Shown: positions 15,595 through 24,779, counted from the stretch's first letter. The stretch: 64,000 bases of DNA from Novosphingobium panipatense (GCF_002149965.1 NZ_MSQB01000019.1:1-64000), one strand, 5' to 3'. Numbers and translations: made by a program. Notes: generated from the letters alone by a model not told the origin.

Positions 15595-16197
15595 TCAATT
15601 CACCAATGCCGCTTCGATGGCGATGCGGATGGCGTCGGACGTGTGGTTCGCGCCCAGCTTGTTCAGCATGTTGGCGCGGTGGATTTCCACGGTCCGCGGG
15701 CTGATCGAGAGCCGTTCGCCGATAAGCCGGTTGGAAAGGCCGCTGGCGACGCCGCCCAGAACTTCGCGCTCGCGGCGGGTCAGGCGATCGATCCGGGCGC
15801 GGGCCATGACTTCGCGCAGCTTGCTGTTGCCGACATGCTCCGCCCGTTCGATGGCACGCGCCAGCGTGGCGTTCAGTTCATCGGCGGCGATGGGCCAGGC
15901 GATATAGTCGATCGCGCCGTCGAGCACGGCTTCGACGATACGGTTCGCGCTGGGTTGCTCGCTGAAGGCGATGATCGGGAACCATTCGCCGTGATGTGCC
16001 ATGTTGTCTATCAGATCGTCGATCGCGCCGGCCTCGTCATGGATGAGGACCACGCCCGAACGCGGCCAGGCGCTGGACAGTTCGGTGATGTTCTCGAAAG
16101 GCTCGACGTGGATCTGTCCGGCCGAGAGAGCGTGACTGATCGCCGCGCGTCGTCGCAAGTCGTTGTCGATCAGGATGAGATTGGAAATCCGCTCCAT
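15595..16197 (-). CDS. FixJ/NarL-type response regulator with atypical receiver
   Basis: 200 aa. The N-terminal ~120 residues are receiver-like: acidic pair in LIDND, a candidate phospho-acceptor Asp in VVLIHDE, and Ser in IIAFSEQ. The conserved Lys of the K-P motif is missing, replaced in DYIAWPIAADEL. The C-terminus is a LuxR HTH (RLTRREREVLGGVASGLSN, then PRTVEIHRANMLNKLGA). It sits at the downstream end of the fli operon, after fliS, with a 180-bp gap. A role in flagellar gene control is inferred from position only; DNA binding without phosphorylation is plausible. Confidence 0.8.
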   Translation of the reverse strand: MERISNLILIDNDLRRRAAISHALSAGQIHVEPFENITELSSAWPRSGVVLIHDEAGAIDDLIDNMAHHGEWFPIIAFSEQPSANRIVEAVLDGAIDYIAWPIAADELNATLARAIERAEHVGNSKLREVMARARIDRLTRREREVLGGVASGLSNRLIGERLSISPRTVEIHRANMLNKLGANHTSDAIRIAIEAALVN

Positions 16198-16377
16198 ACA
16201 GAATTCTCCCTCTTCGGCTTGTGCCTAGGGGGATATTCGCATGCGCGCCCCGATGCGCGCCCGACCTGCTCCGAAATCGAGCTATGCTTCGGATGTAACC
16301 CTGGAAGCGAAGGCTGGCGGGCGATTTCGGCAACCGAAACGGGAACAGTTTCCTTGTCTATGGCGCACCAACCGGAT

Positions 16378-16752
16378 TTACCGATGCGCCAGCAGGGCCT
16401 GCCCGATCTCCGCGAAATCGGCGCGCAAGGCCTGCAGGCTGGGGGCGTCGAAGGCGACGGCGCTGTCCAGCACCGTACGCCGCGCCGCATCGTAGAGCTG
16501 GTTGAGCGCGGCGGCGATCTCGCTAGAGCCGGAAACGCCCAGATGCAGGGCGGTGATCGCGGTCAGTGCGCGCGTCAGCGACCGGCTCTTGAGGCCGTTG
16601 TCGCCCTTGCGGTCGGCATGAATGGCCGTGCCGAGCGCGGCGACAAGATGTTCGTAGCACAGATGCACCAGCTCGGCCGGACCGGCGCCGCTCACCCGCG
16701 CGTCGAAATCTACCCGGCGGTATGCCTCGACCGGGGAAAGCTGGCGCCGCAT
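16378..16752 (-). CDS. fliS: flagellar export chaperone FliS
   Basis: 124 aa, four-helix FliS fold with the expected AYRRVDFDARVSGAGPAELVHLCYEHLVAAL N-terminal half. It binds the C-terminus of flagellin in the cytoplasm to prevent premature polymerisation and delivers it to FlhA. Start immediately follows the fliD stop (1 nt apart). Last flagellar structural-assembly gene of the long fliE-fliS run. Confidence 0.85.
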   Translation of the reverse strand: MRRQLSPVEAYRRVDFDARVSGAGPAELVHLCYEHLVAALGTAIHADRKGDNGLKSRSLTRALTAITALHLGVSGSSEIAAALNQLYDAARRTVLDSAVAFDAPSLQALRADFAEIGQALLAHR

Positions 16753-16753
16753 C

Positions 16754-18172
16754 CTAGCTGCTCTTGTTCCACTGGGCGATCTGGTTCTGGAGCATCGTCA
16801 GCGTCGATTTCGAAATCCCGATCCGGGTTTCCGAAACCGTGAACTGGCCGGCGAGCCGTGCCCGCAGCTTCTCCTGCTGTTCGGCGAGCTCCGTCCGGTC
16901 CTCGGCGATCTGCGAAAGCTGGCTGGTGTAGCGGGTGATCGAACCGCCCAGCGTTCCCCCGTCGCTGGCGGAACTGGCGGCGCGGTAGATCTTGTCGTAG
17001 CTGGTGTAGACGCCGTAGAGCCCGTTGGTGAACATGGCGGCGACACCTTCGGGATCGGCCGCGATCGCGGCGCCCACCCGCGCGGTATCGAGCGCGAAAG
17101 TGCCGTCGCGCTGGGTCTTGAGGCCGAGGTCCGCCAAAGTCCTGGCCGTGCCGGTGGCGTTCGGCATGATCGTGCTGCCCGCGAAAGCGGAAAGCGCCCG
17201 CTTGAGGGCGCGCGTGCCGCTGTCCGCCGCCAGATCGCCGCCGATGGCGGTGGCGGCGTTCAGCGCGGCCATGACCTCGTTCAGCGCATCGGTCAGATCC
17301 TGCATGGCCCCGGCGATCGAGGTTGCGGGGTCGGAGAAACCCACTGTGGTCGGCGCGCCGGGGTTGGCGGCCTTGAGTTGCAGCTTCACGCCGGGGATCG
17401 CGTCGGTGACGGTGTTCGACTTTGCGGTCATCGACAGGCCGTCGATCCTGAAAGCGGCGTCCTTCGCGCTCGCCAGCAATTGACCGCCGTTCGATGACGA
17501 GGGGGACCATGCCAGATCCGAGAGGCCGGGGCTGGCTTCCAGCACGAAGCCGTTGGCCGCGCCTTCCTGTCCCTTGAGCACGAGACGGGCGCCGTCGATG
17601 GTCTGGGCGACATAGGCGCTGACCCCTGCATTGGCGGCGTTGATCGCCTTCGCCGCGTCCGCCAGTGTCGCCCCGGCGGCGATCGTCACGTTGACCGGGG
17701 GATGGGCGGCATCCTCGGCGAAATCGCTCCCCGCGATAGTCCCGAAGCGCAAGGTCAGGGTCCCCGAGCCTACCGCCGAATTCGAGGCGGCGAAGGCCTT
17801 GCCGGCAAGTTGTTGTCCGCTCGCAAGCTGGGTCACTTCCAGCGAATAGGTGCCCTTGGGCGTGGTGGTGCCCGTCAACGTGCCCGTAGCGACCGCGCCG
17901 TTGGCGACATTGGGACTGCGCGACAGGTCGCCGGAGCGCACCAGCGTGCCGAGCGAGGTGTTCAGCGACAGCATCATCGACTTGATGTTCGATGCGGCCG
18001 AAATCTGCGCGGTGAGCTTGTCGGATCGCGCGGTCAGCCGGTCGTTGCGGTTTGCGAACTGCGCGGCGGCGAGATTGTTCGCCAGGGCGGCCATGTCCAC
18101 GCCGCTGCCGCCGTCGAGCGCGGTTACCAGCGAGGACGTGGTCTGCGAGGTGGAGGTGGGGGAAATAGCCAT
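16754..18172 (-). CDS. fliD: flagellar hook-associated protein 2 (cap) FliD
   Basis: 472 aa. N-terminal FliD_N segment (VDMAALANNLAAAQFANRND) and C-terminal coiled coil ending in LTMLQNQIAQWNKSS support the filament-cap assignment. It caps the growing filament and folds exported flagellin. Located 30 bp downstream of flhB and just before fliS; the fliD-fliS pairing is standard. Confidence 0.9.
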   Translation of the reverse strand: MAISPTSTSQTTSSLVTALDGGSGVDMAALANNLAAAQFANRNDRLTARSDKLTAQISAASNIKSMMLSLNTSLGTLVRSGDLSRSPNVANGAVATGTLTGTTTPKGTYSLEVTQLASGQQLAGKAFAASNSAVGSGTLTLRFGTIAGSDFAEDAAHPPVNVTIAAGATLADAAKAINAANAGVSAYVAQTIDGARLVLKGQEGAANGFVLEASPGLSDLAWSPSSSNGGQLLASAKDAAFRIDGLSMTAKSNTVTDAIPGVKLQLKAANPGAPTTVGFSDPATSIAGAMQDLTDALNEVMAALNAATAIGGDLAADSGTRALKRALSAFAGSTIMPNATGTARTLADLGLKTQRDGTFALDTARVGAAIAADPEGVAAMFTNGLYGVYTSYDKIYRAASSASDGGTLGGSITRYTSQLSQIAEDRTELAEQQEKLRARLAGQFTVSETRIGISKSTLTMLQNQIAQWNKSS

Positions 18173-18202
18173 GCGGGGAAGAACGGCGGCTGCGAATTCT
18201 TG

Positions 18203-19345
18203 TTAAGGGCTGGTCTGCCGGGGATCGAGGCGGCCATCCGCGTCGAACCGGACGGTTATTGGCACGGAGACTTCGGGAGGGTGGCGGTTCTCCCCGCGTT
18301 TCAGGGCCAGCACGAAAGCCAGGATGGCGGCGACGGCGGCATAGTGGTCCTCGCGGATCATCTGTTTTTCGCGCGTGGTGAAGTAGACCGACCGGGCGAG
18401 TGCGGGATAGCGCAGCACCGGCACGGCAAACTCTGCCGCCATTTCGCGCATGGCCAGCGCCCGCTCGCCCCGCCCCTTGGCGATGACGACGGGGGCGGGC
18501 GCTTTCGCGGGATCGTAGGCAAGCGCCACCGCGAAGTGCGCGGGATTGGCGACGATGAACTGCGCTTCCTTCATGGCGGGCTGGAGGCCGCCCATGGCGA
18601 TCCTGCGCTGACGCTCCCGGATCGCGGCTTTCTTCTCGGGAGAGCCCTCGCTTTCCTTTGCCTCTTCCCGCACGTCCTGAAGGGTCATTTTCAGGCGCAG
18701 CATGCGCCGCACCAGTTGCACCGGCAGATCGACCAGCGCGATGGCGAACAGTCCTGCCGAGAGCCAGAACAGCAGCCGGACAAGCGCGTCCCAGGCATAG
18801 GCGAGTTCCCCAAAGAGGTTGCCGCGCCCCAGCCTTGCCAGGCTTTCCAGGTGGTCTTCCGCCCAGATCCAGGCGATCGTGCCCAGCAGGGCGACTTTGG
18901 CGATTCCCTTGGCCATCTCGATCAGGCCGGTCGGGCCGAACATGCGCTTGAGGCCGGAGATCGGGTTGATCCGTGAGGCCTTGGGCGCGAGGTTGCCGCC
19001 GACCCACCGTCCTTCGCCGAAGCCGAGCTGGGACAGGAGCGAGGCCAGGATGACGATCGCCCCCAGCAGGAGCAGCGGCGGCAGTACGGCGAGAAGCGCG
19101 CCCATCAGCGCTGCGCCGGGGGTGAAATCGTCCAGCGCCGTCCTGTTCCATGTGAAACCCGCGCGCAGGACTGCGGCGAGCAGGTCCAGCATCCACGGTC
19201 CCGCCACCATGAGCCAGACCGCGCCGATCGCCACCGCGGCGGCAGTCGCCAGTTCGCGGGAGCGGATGACGTCGCCGCGCTTGGCCGCCTCGCGCTTGCG
19301 CTTTGCGGAAGGGGCGAAGCTTTTCTCGCCTTCCTGTTCGCTCAT
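18203..19345 (-). CDS. flhB: flagellar export switch FlhB
   Basis: 380 aa. Begins MSEQEGEKSFAPSAKRKREAAKRGDV, has four membrane helices (residues ~30-210) and the cytoplasmic autocleavage domain with NPAH (IVANPAHFAVAL), a variant of the usual NPTH in which cleavage between Asn and Pro is still expected. It controls substrate switching of the type III export gate with FliK. The start ATG overlaps the fliR stop (ATGA). Confidence 0.95.
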   Translation of the reverse strand: MSEQEGEKSFAPSAKRKREAAKRGDVIRSRELATAAAVAIGAVWLMVAGPWMLDLLAAVLRAGFTWNRTALDDFTPGAALMGALLAVLPPLLLLGAIVILASLLSQLGFGEGRWVGGNLAPKASRINPISGLKRMFGPTGLIEMAKGIAKVALLGTIAWIWAEDHLESLARLGRGNLFGELAYAWDALVRLLFWLSAGLFAIALVDLPVQLVRRMLRLKMTLQDVREEAKESEGSPEKKAAIRERQRRIAMGGLQPAMKEAQFIVANPAHFAVALAYDPAKAPAPVVIAKGRGERALAMREMAAEFAVPVLRYPALARSVYFTTREKQMIREDHYAAVAAILAFVLALKRGENRHPPEVSVPITVRFDADGRLDPRQTSP

Positions 19346-20124
19346 GGTGCCAGAAGCTCGGCGACCTGGGCGATGGCATCGGCGGAGAGCCGCACCACCA
19401 GGTCGGTCAGCACCGGCGCGCCCACCAGCAGCGCCGCGATGCCGCCAAGCACGCCTGCCGGAAGCCCCAGCGAGAACAGGTTTAGCGAGGGCGCCGAGCG
19501 GCCCAGCACGCCGGTCACGATCTGCACCACCAGCAGGATCAGGCAGGCCGGGAGCGCGATGGTCACAGCGACCGCGAACATCCGTGCCGCGAACCCGGCG
19601 ATCAGGGCGAAGCGCTCCGCACCCAGCCAGGTTTGTCCCGGCGGCAGGGCGCGGTAGCTTTCCACGATGAGGGCGAACCATTGCAGATGCGCGCCGAGTG
19701 CAAGGAACACCAGCGACAGCACCACGGCGAAATACTGGCCCAGTGCGGGCGATTGCGCCCCGGAACCGGGATCGACGGCAGTGGCGAGGCTCATGCCCAT
19801 CGACCCGCCCACCAGCTCGGCGGCTAGGATCGGTGCGGCGAAGGAGAGTTGCAGCGCGAAGCCCAACGCCAGCCCGACGAGGATCTCCCCCATGACCGCC
19901 ATCATGCCCGCCACGGAAAACAGCACTGGGGGAGCCATTACCGGCGTCCATGCGCAGACCAGCACGGCAAGGGCGCCTGCACCGATCACCCGCACTTGCG
20001 GCGGCACTCCGGCAATGCCGAAAAGCGGGGCGGCCACCAGCGCGGCGCCGATCCGCGTCATCACGAAGAGGAGCCGCCAGAATTCCGCCTCCAGCGCGCC
20101 GAAGCCGAAATCGAGCTGGATCAC
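19342..20124 (-). CDS. fliR: flagellar export gate protein FliR
   Basis: 260 aa, six hydrophobic helices, with the family sequence IVESYRALPPGQ and a C-terminal NLFSLGLPAGVLGG region. FliR forms the export channel core with FliP and FliQ. Overlaps fliQ stop and flhB start by 4 nt each, marking tight coupling. Confidence 0.95.
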   Translation of the reverse strand: MIQLDFGFGALEAEFWRLLFVMTRIGAALVAAPLFGIAGVPPQVRVIGAGALAVLVCAWTPVMAPPVLFSVAGMMAVMGEILVGLALGFALQLSFAAPILAAELVGGSMGMSLATAVDPGSGAQSPALGQYFAVVLSLVFLALGAHLQWFALIVESYRALPPGQTWLGAERFALIAGFAARMFAVAVTIALPACLILLVVQIVTGVLGRSAPSLNLFSLGLPAGVLGGIAALLVGAPVLTDLVVRLSADAIAQVAELLAP

Positions 20125-20429
20125 GGCCCGACCTGTCCACTTTGTCCGGCCTGTCCGCTCTGTCCGATAAGAGCGATCCGGGTGAAGACGTCCTGCGCGA
20201 ATTCTCCCACCAAGGCCATCATCGCGCTGCCGAACAGGACCAGCACCAGGGCCGTCACCGCGAGCTTGGGCACGAACGTCAGCGTCTGCTCGTTCACCGA
20301 AGTGGCTGCCTGCACCACGCCTACCGCGAGGCCCACCGCCAGCGAGGCGATCAGCACCGGCGCGGCAACGAGCGCGGTGGTCCAGAGCATCCGGTCGGCC
20401 AGCGCGAGCAGGGGGGTGATATCCTCCAT
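20121..20429 (-). CDS. fliQ: flagellar export gate protein FliQ
   Basis: 102 aa, two membrane helices with SLAVGLAVGVVQAATSVNEQTLTFVPKL in the middle, diagnostic for FliQ. The family is usually about 89 residues; the extra tail is GQSGQAGQSGQVGP, encoded by an 18-bp tandem repeat. Start overlaps the fliP stop. Function of the tail is unknown; it may simply be a minisatellite that removed the original stop. Confidence 0.95.
   Translation of the reverse strand: MEDITPLLALADRMLWTTALVAAPVLIASLAVGLAVGVVQAATSVNEQTLTFVPKLAVTALVLVLFGSAMMALVGEFAQDVFTRIALIGQSGQAGQSGQVGP
20128..20164 (-). repeat. 18-bp tandem repeat (9-bp subunits) in fliQ 3' end
   Basis: On the plus strand CCTGTCCACTTTGTCCGG is followed directly by CCTGTCCGCTCTGTCCGA. 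Each half contains two 9-bp related units of the CTGTCC type and encodes Gly-Gln-x. Confidence 0.6.
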
Positions 20430-21211
20430 CAGTTGAAGCTCGCCGCCAGCGACCCCATCAGCAGTGACCATCCGTCCACCATGACGAAGAGTAGCAGCTT
20501 GAACGGTAGCGAGACCACCATTGGGCTCATCATCATCATGCCCAGGCTCATCAGCACCGAGGAGACGACCAGGTCGATCACCAGAAACGGCAGGAACAGC
20601 ATGAAGCCGATCTGGAACGCGGTCTTGAGCTCGCTGGTGACGAAGGCGGGGAGCAGGATCGAGAAAGGGACTTCCGCACTGCTCCTGAAGCGGAGCGGGC
20701 CATCCTGGGCCCCGTTCCCGGCCGCCATCTGCGCGAACATCGCGAGATCGCGTTCGCGGGTCTGGCGGATCATGAAGGCGTGGAATTCGCGCGCGCCTGC
20801 GGCAATGCCCTGTTCGGCATCGATCCGGCCCGCCGCATAAGGGGCAATGGCGCTGGCGTTCACGCGTTCGAGCGTCGGCGTCATGACGAAAAGCGAAAGG
20901 AACAGCGCCAGCCCGATCAGCACCTGGTTGGGCGGCGATTGCTGGAGGCCCAGCGCCTGCCTCAGGATGGCCAGAACCACCAGGATGCGGGTGAAACTGG
21001 TCATCATCAGGATCAGGCTGGGCAGGATCGTCAGCAGCCCCATGACCAGCAGGAGTTGCAGCGACAGGCTGAGGCCGGTTCCGGCTCCGGCCCCTGCACC
21101 AGATAACGAGCCGAGCGCCCGGTCGAGCGCGCCGGGGATCGCGCTCTGCGCTCGCGCGGCACCGGGCAGGAGCGCGGCGAGCATCAGACAGGAGGCGAAA
21201 CGGCCCCTCAC
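20429..21211 (-). CDS. fliP: flagellar export gate protein FliP
   Basis: 260 aa with an N-terminal signal peptide (MRGRFASCLMLAALLPGAARA) as in most FliPs, then SLILMMTSFTRILVVLAILRQALG and SVLMSLGMMMMSPMVVSLPFKLLLFV, both signature regions. Five copies with FliQ and FliR make the export gate. Overlaps fliO stop by 4 nt. Confidence 0.95.
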   Translation of the reverse strand: MRGRFASCLMLAALLPGAARAQSAIPGALDRALGSLSGAGAGAGTGLSLSLQLLLVMGLLTILPSLILMMTSFTRILVVLAILRQALGLQQSPPNQVLIGLALFLSLFVMTPTLERVNASAIAPYAAGRIDAEQGIAAGAREFHAFMIRQTRERDLAMFAQMAAGNGAQDGPLRFRSSAEVPFSILLPAFVTSELKTAFQIGFMLFLPFLVIDLVVSSVLMSLGMMMMSPMVVSLPFKLLLFVMVDGWSLLMGSLAASFN

Positions 21212-21480
21212 GGCTCGGGGCTTTCCCTGCGGGCAGGGGCCTCGGCCAGCCGGGTAAGGCCCTGCCGGGTCGCCGCCACAAGGATTTCCCGGTCGTGGAA
21301 GGCGATCACCGCCAGCCGCTGGGTGGGGGAAAGCATCAGGGTCTCGACCACGCGCAGCGAACGACTACCGGGGCCGCGCCCCGCCCGTTCCTGGATGCGC
21401 CGCGTCGCCAGCAGGCAGCCCCATGCCAGCAGGCCGACCAGTGGCAGCAGCACCAGCAGCTTGAGCAGATACCACAGCAT
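21208..21480 (-). CDS. fliO: flagellar biosynthetic protein FliO
   Basis: 90 aa, one N-terminal membrane helix (WYLLKLLVLLPLVGLLAWGCLL) and a small cytoplasmic domain (SLRVVETLMLSPTQRLAVIAFHDREILVAATRQGLTRLAE) typical of FliO. It assists FliP assembly. Stop and start codons overlap fliN and fliP. Confidence 0.85.
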   Translation of the reverse strand: MLWYLLKLLVLLPLVGLLAWGCLLATRRIQERAGRGPGSRSLRVVETLMLSPTQRLAVIAFHDREILVAATRQGLTRLAEAPARRESPEP

Positions 21481-21791
21481 CAGGGCCGGGTGTCCTCGCC
21501 ATCGGGCAGGGCGGGGGACAGCGCGTCTTCCGCCGCGTCCCCTTCCATCCCGGCGATCTCCACGATCCGCAGCCCGAACCGGCCGTTGTGGGAGACGACT
21601 TCCCCGCGCGCGATCGCCTTGCCGTTGACCAGCACGTCGAGCAATTCGTCGGTCATCCGGTCGAGCACCACCAGGCTTTCCGGCCCGAGCGAGAGCACGT
21701 CCTTCAGCTTCATCTGGGTGCGGCCCAGTTCCACGGTCAGGCGCACGTCGACATCGCGAAGAAAGTCGAGGCCGCGGGGATGGATGCTCAT
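21480..21791 (-). CDS. fliN: flagellar motor switch protein FliN
   Basis: 103 aa SpoA-domain protein: FLRDVDVRLTVELGRTQMKLKDVLSLGPESLVVLDR and the VNGKAIARGEVV signature. C-ring component that also docks FliH. The gap to fliM (111 bp) is the largest within this operon. Confidence 0.95.
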   Translation of the reverse strand: MSIHPRGLDFLRDVDVRLTVELGRTQMKLKDVLSLGPESLVVLDRMTDELLDVLVNGKAIARGEVVSHNGRFGLRIVEIAGMEGDAAEDALSPALPDGEDTRP

Positions 21792-21902
21792 CTTCGGTCG
21801 GTTTCCTGATCTGGCACGAGGGTTCGAAAAGCGTGGGAGGATGTTTGGAGGAGTGTGCCGGTGCCGCTCAGATCCGCGTCTCGCGGATTTCCAAACAGAC
21901 TC

Positions 21903-22790
21903 TCAGAACGCATGGGTCAGCTGCACCGCGACGCGGTCGTCGATCTCGCCGATGGTGCCGGTGGCGAGGGTTTTTCCGCCGATTTGCAGGGGAACGCTGC
22001 GCGCCACGGCCACCGGCAGGACGTCGCCCGGTCGCAAGGCGGACAGGCGCGTCATGCCGAGGCGCATGTCCACCAGCACGGCGGTCACTTCCAGCGGCAT
22101 CGAAGCGAAGGGCTCTCCGGTCGGGCCGGGCGTGGCGAGGCGGCCCTGCCGCACGGGCGCATGGTGCTGCGAAGCCATGGCGGCGGTCAGGGTATCGATC
22201 GGCAGGGCCAGCGTGAGCGACCAGGAGGGGAAATCCACCTCTTCGATCTCCAGCGACAGGAGCAGCAACTGGGTGTCGGGCGGAAAAGGATCGAGCTGGC
22301 GCAGGTTGGTGTCGCGTCGCAGCGGGTGGACGCGGTGATCGTCACCGGGACCCAGCGCGAATGTCAGCGCATCGGCGAGGCATCTTTCGAGACGGGCGAG
22401 CAGCAGTTCGGCGGAGAGCGGGAAAGCGTCCGGCGCCGGTTCGGGCACCTCGCCGGGGCCGCCGAAAGCGCGGTCGACCAGCCGGAAAACGGGCGCGGCG
22501 TCGAAACTGGCCAGCAGCGGCAAGTCCGAAGCGCCCATGCCCATCAGGCAATGGGAGGCCAGCCCCTCGGCCGTGTCCCGGAGCGCAGCGAACGCGGCGT
22601 CCTTCGGTATGCCCGAACGGACAGAAGGGACTTCGTCGCCCGAAAGCCGGGCAAGGCCCAGGGCCAGCCCTCGCGCGAGCCGTTCTCCGATCAGGGCAAG
22701 CGCGGGCTTCGGATCGGCAAGCGCGGAATCGCCAGCCACGAGTTCGCGGCAGTGGCTGGCGGCGGGGCGGGCGTGCGGCGGGGTCATCAT
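21903..22790 (-). CDS. fliM: flagellar motor switch protein FliM, short
   Basis: 295 aa from ATG 22790, preceded by GAGG in the fliL stop region; the open frame could start further upstream but inside fliL. The middle CheC-like domain (ASDLPLLASFDAAPVFRLVDRAFGG) and C-terminal SpoA domain (MTRLSALRPGDVLPVAVA..VPLQIGGKTLATGTIGEID) are recognisable. The N-terminal EIDALL-type CheY-P-binding peptide of canonical FliM is absent. It forms the rotor C-ring with FliG and FliN. Confidence 0.9.
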   Translation of the reverse strand: MMTPPHARPAASHCRELVAGDSALADPKPALALIGERLARGLALGLARLSGDEVPSVRSGIPKDAAFAALRDTAEGLASHCLMGMGASDLPLLASFDAAPVFRLVDRAFGGPGEVPEPAPDAFPLSAELLLARLERCLADALTFALGPGDDHRVHPLRRDTNLRQLDPFPPDTQLLLLSLEIEEVDFPSWSLTLALPIDTLTAAMASQHHAPVRQGRLATPGPTGEPFASMPLEVTAVLVDMRLGMTRLSALRPGDVLPVAVARSVPLQIGGKTLATGTIGEIDDRVAVQLTHAF

Positions 22791-22794
22791 CGCC

Positions 22795-23406
22795 TCACTG
22801 GATGATGAAAGTGCGGAAATAGACGCCATCCACACCCCCGAACCCTTCCTTGCGCAGCAGCACCGCGTTGATCGCGGCGGTCATCCGCTTTTCCAGCCGG
22901 TCCTTGCCTGCGATCGTGTAGACATCGTTCTCCGGCGTATCGGCCAGGATTTCGAGCAGGGCGGAGCGGATCGCCAGTTCGTGCTTCTTCATCCATATCA
23001 GTACCCGCCCGTCGCGCCGGGTGGAGCAGGCCAGACTGAGCTGGACCAGAGCGTCGGAATCCTTGAGGTTGGAGGTGAAATCGTCGCTGAACGTGAAATA
23101 GGCGGTGCGATAGGGATCGCCGCCTTCTCCTTCCACTTCGGGCGCTGCGCCTTCCTCTCCCTCGCCTTCGGCCTTGGGCATATAGGGGTCATCCTCGCCC
23201 TTGCGGATCAGCTTGGGCTGGTTGTCCTCCCGGCTTTCGGCATGGCCGCCGCCGATAGTGCCGCTCATCACCAGGGCGAGCACGCCTCCACCGCCAGCGA
23301 CAAGCATGGCCAGCGCGACCAGCAGCAGCCCGAGCTTGCTCTTGCCCTTTCCCGAGGCCCCGTCGCCCGTGGCGGCATTGCCGTCCTGCGCAGCCTTTAC
23401 GTTCAT
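22795..23406 (-). CDS. fliL: flagellar basal-body protein FliL
   Basis: 203 aa. Cytoplasmic tail, one membrane helix (KLGLLLVALAMLVAGGGGVLAL), an acidic linker and the periplasmic FliL domain (HELAIRSALLEILADT .. GKDRLEKRMTAAINAVLL .. GGVDGVYFRTFIIQ). FliL surrounds the stator. Separated from fliM by 4 nt. Confidence 0.9.
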   Translation of the reverse strand: MNVKAAQDGNAATGDGASGKGKSKLGLLLVALAMLVAGGGGVLALVMSGTIGGGHAESREDNQPKLIRKGEDDPYMPKAEGEGEEGAAPEVEGEGGDPYRTAYFTFSDDFTSNLKDSDALVQLSLACSTRRDGRVLIWMKKHELAIRSALLEILADTPENDVYTIAGKDRLEKRMTAAINAVLLRKEGFGGVDGVYFRTFIIQ

Positions 23407-23430
23407 GCTTGGTGCCCCCTGGCTTTCGGA

Positions 23431-24779
23431 TCAGGCGTAGATGTCGCTCGGCCCATGGTCGGCGGTATGGGCGCGGCTGGGGATGTCGGGGTCCCCCTGC
23501 CGATCCTGCGCCCGTCCCTCGCGGCTGGAACCGGGCTGACCCCCGCCACCGGAAGCCTGTCGTTCGGCACTGCCGCGTATGTCCGGCTGCATGCCTGCAT
23601 GGGGCTGACCCGATGGCTGAGGATTGTCGCGCGGCACATCGCCGTTCGATCCGCCATGAGCGAGAGCCACGGCCACGGTGGCCAGTACCGAGCCGCCGAA
23701 GCCCGGCGCGGAGCTGGCCATGGTCACGGCCAGGCCTCCGTCCTCATGACGGAATTCCAGAGAGACCTGCCCGAATTGCGCATGGCGCAGCGCCGTGCGA
23801 ACGACTGGCGGCGCTACCGCGTCACGGGCTTCGGAAAGACGATCGACGAGCGCGGCGAAGTCCTGCGGTGCCTGCGGGGACGCCGTGGTTTTCGATGGAA
23901 CGGCTGCAAGCGGCGCGGTGATCTGCGCATGGAGTGGCGGCGATGCGGCGGGCAGGTCCTGGCCCGTCAACACCGGCTTCGGCGCATCGTCGGGTGGGGT
24001 GGACGTGGCTGATGCAAGCGGTGCAGCGTGCGTTTGCGTGGTGGTCACCCGATGAGGTGAGTCTGACGATGCGGGGGTAGCGATCTCCTGCGCGGGATTG
24101 CCAAGGGCCTGAAGTGCCGGTCCTGAAGGGATCGGAGTGCGATTTGTCAGCGCGGCGTGGACAGGGAGGAGATCCTGCGTACCGGTCCGGCGGATGTCGG
24201 CGCCGGTGTTCGGGCCGATATCCGCTTCGACGGGGGCAGGGCCAAGGGAAGTGCAACCGGAGCAAAGGCCAATCGGTCCGTATCGATCGTGGCTGCCGGA
24301 ATGGGCTGCGTCACGGGCGCCGAGATCGCGGCTGGTGGTGGCAGAACGGCAGGGCGCCCCGGAAGCCCGGTCGCAGTCGGATGTTCGCCTTGTGCGACGG
24401 CGGCAACTTGCGGTGGAGGGGCGGGAGGCAAGAGCGGCGCCGCAAGGAGAGGGAGGTCCGGCAGCAGTGCGGGCAGGATCGGCGCGGGCTGTTCGTCAGG
24501 CGCCAATTCTTCCAGATCTTCGGTCGCGTCGACAGGCCCATCCGGCAGGATCTTGCCGGTCAGCTTGCCGACAATGCCGCTGGATGGAGCGGTTGCCGGA
24601 TCGACATCTCCACCTGCCTCAAGGTCGGGTTCGAGGAAAACTTCTCCGCCCATCAGTTGAAGCAGGGCCGCAAATCCTTCGTTTTCAGCCAGTTCCGGCG
24701 AGGCCATGCTCCCGGTGGCCGCGATGTCGCTGCCCGGTGTGGGAATGCGCGCAGGCGTGGGGGCGGAAAACTGGATCAT
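23431..24779 (-). pseudogene. fliK: flagellar hook-length control FliK, frameshifted
   Basis: The N-terminal frame (start ATG 24779, MIQFSAPTPARIPTPGSD) is Pro/Ala rich and ends at 24147; the C-terminal frame, ending at 23431, contains the FliK_C-like core (HAQFGQVSLEFRHEDGGLAVTMASS). The second frame is open upstream of its first start: it reads APVEADIGPNTGADIRRTG and on to PSGPALQALGNPAQEIATP, clearly the same protein. Joining needs one extra C in the run of five near 24232-24236. The restored product would be about 449 aa. FliK sets hook length and triggers the FlhB switch, so a genuine break would affect motility; a homopolymer sequencing error or slippage is the alternative. Confidence 0.75.

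Noticed and set aside
16710..19379. 889-codon frame across fliD and flhB
   Set aside because: Arg/Gly/Pro-rich shadow of two real genes in another frame, typical of GC-rich DNA.
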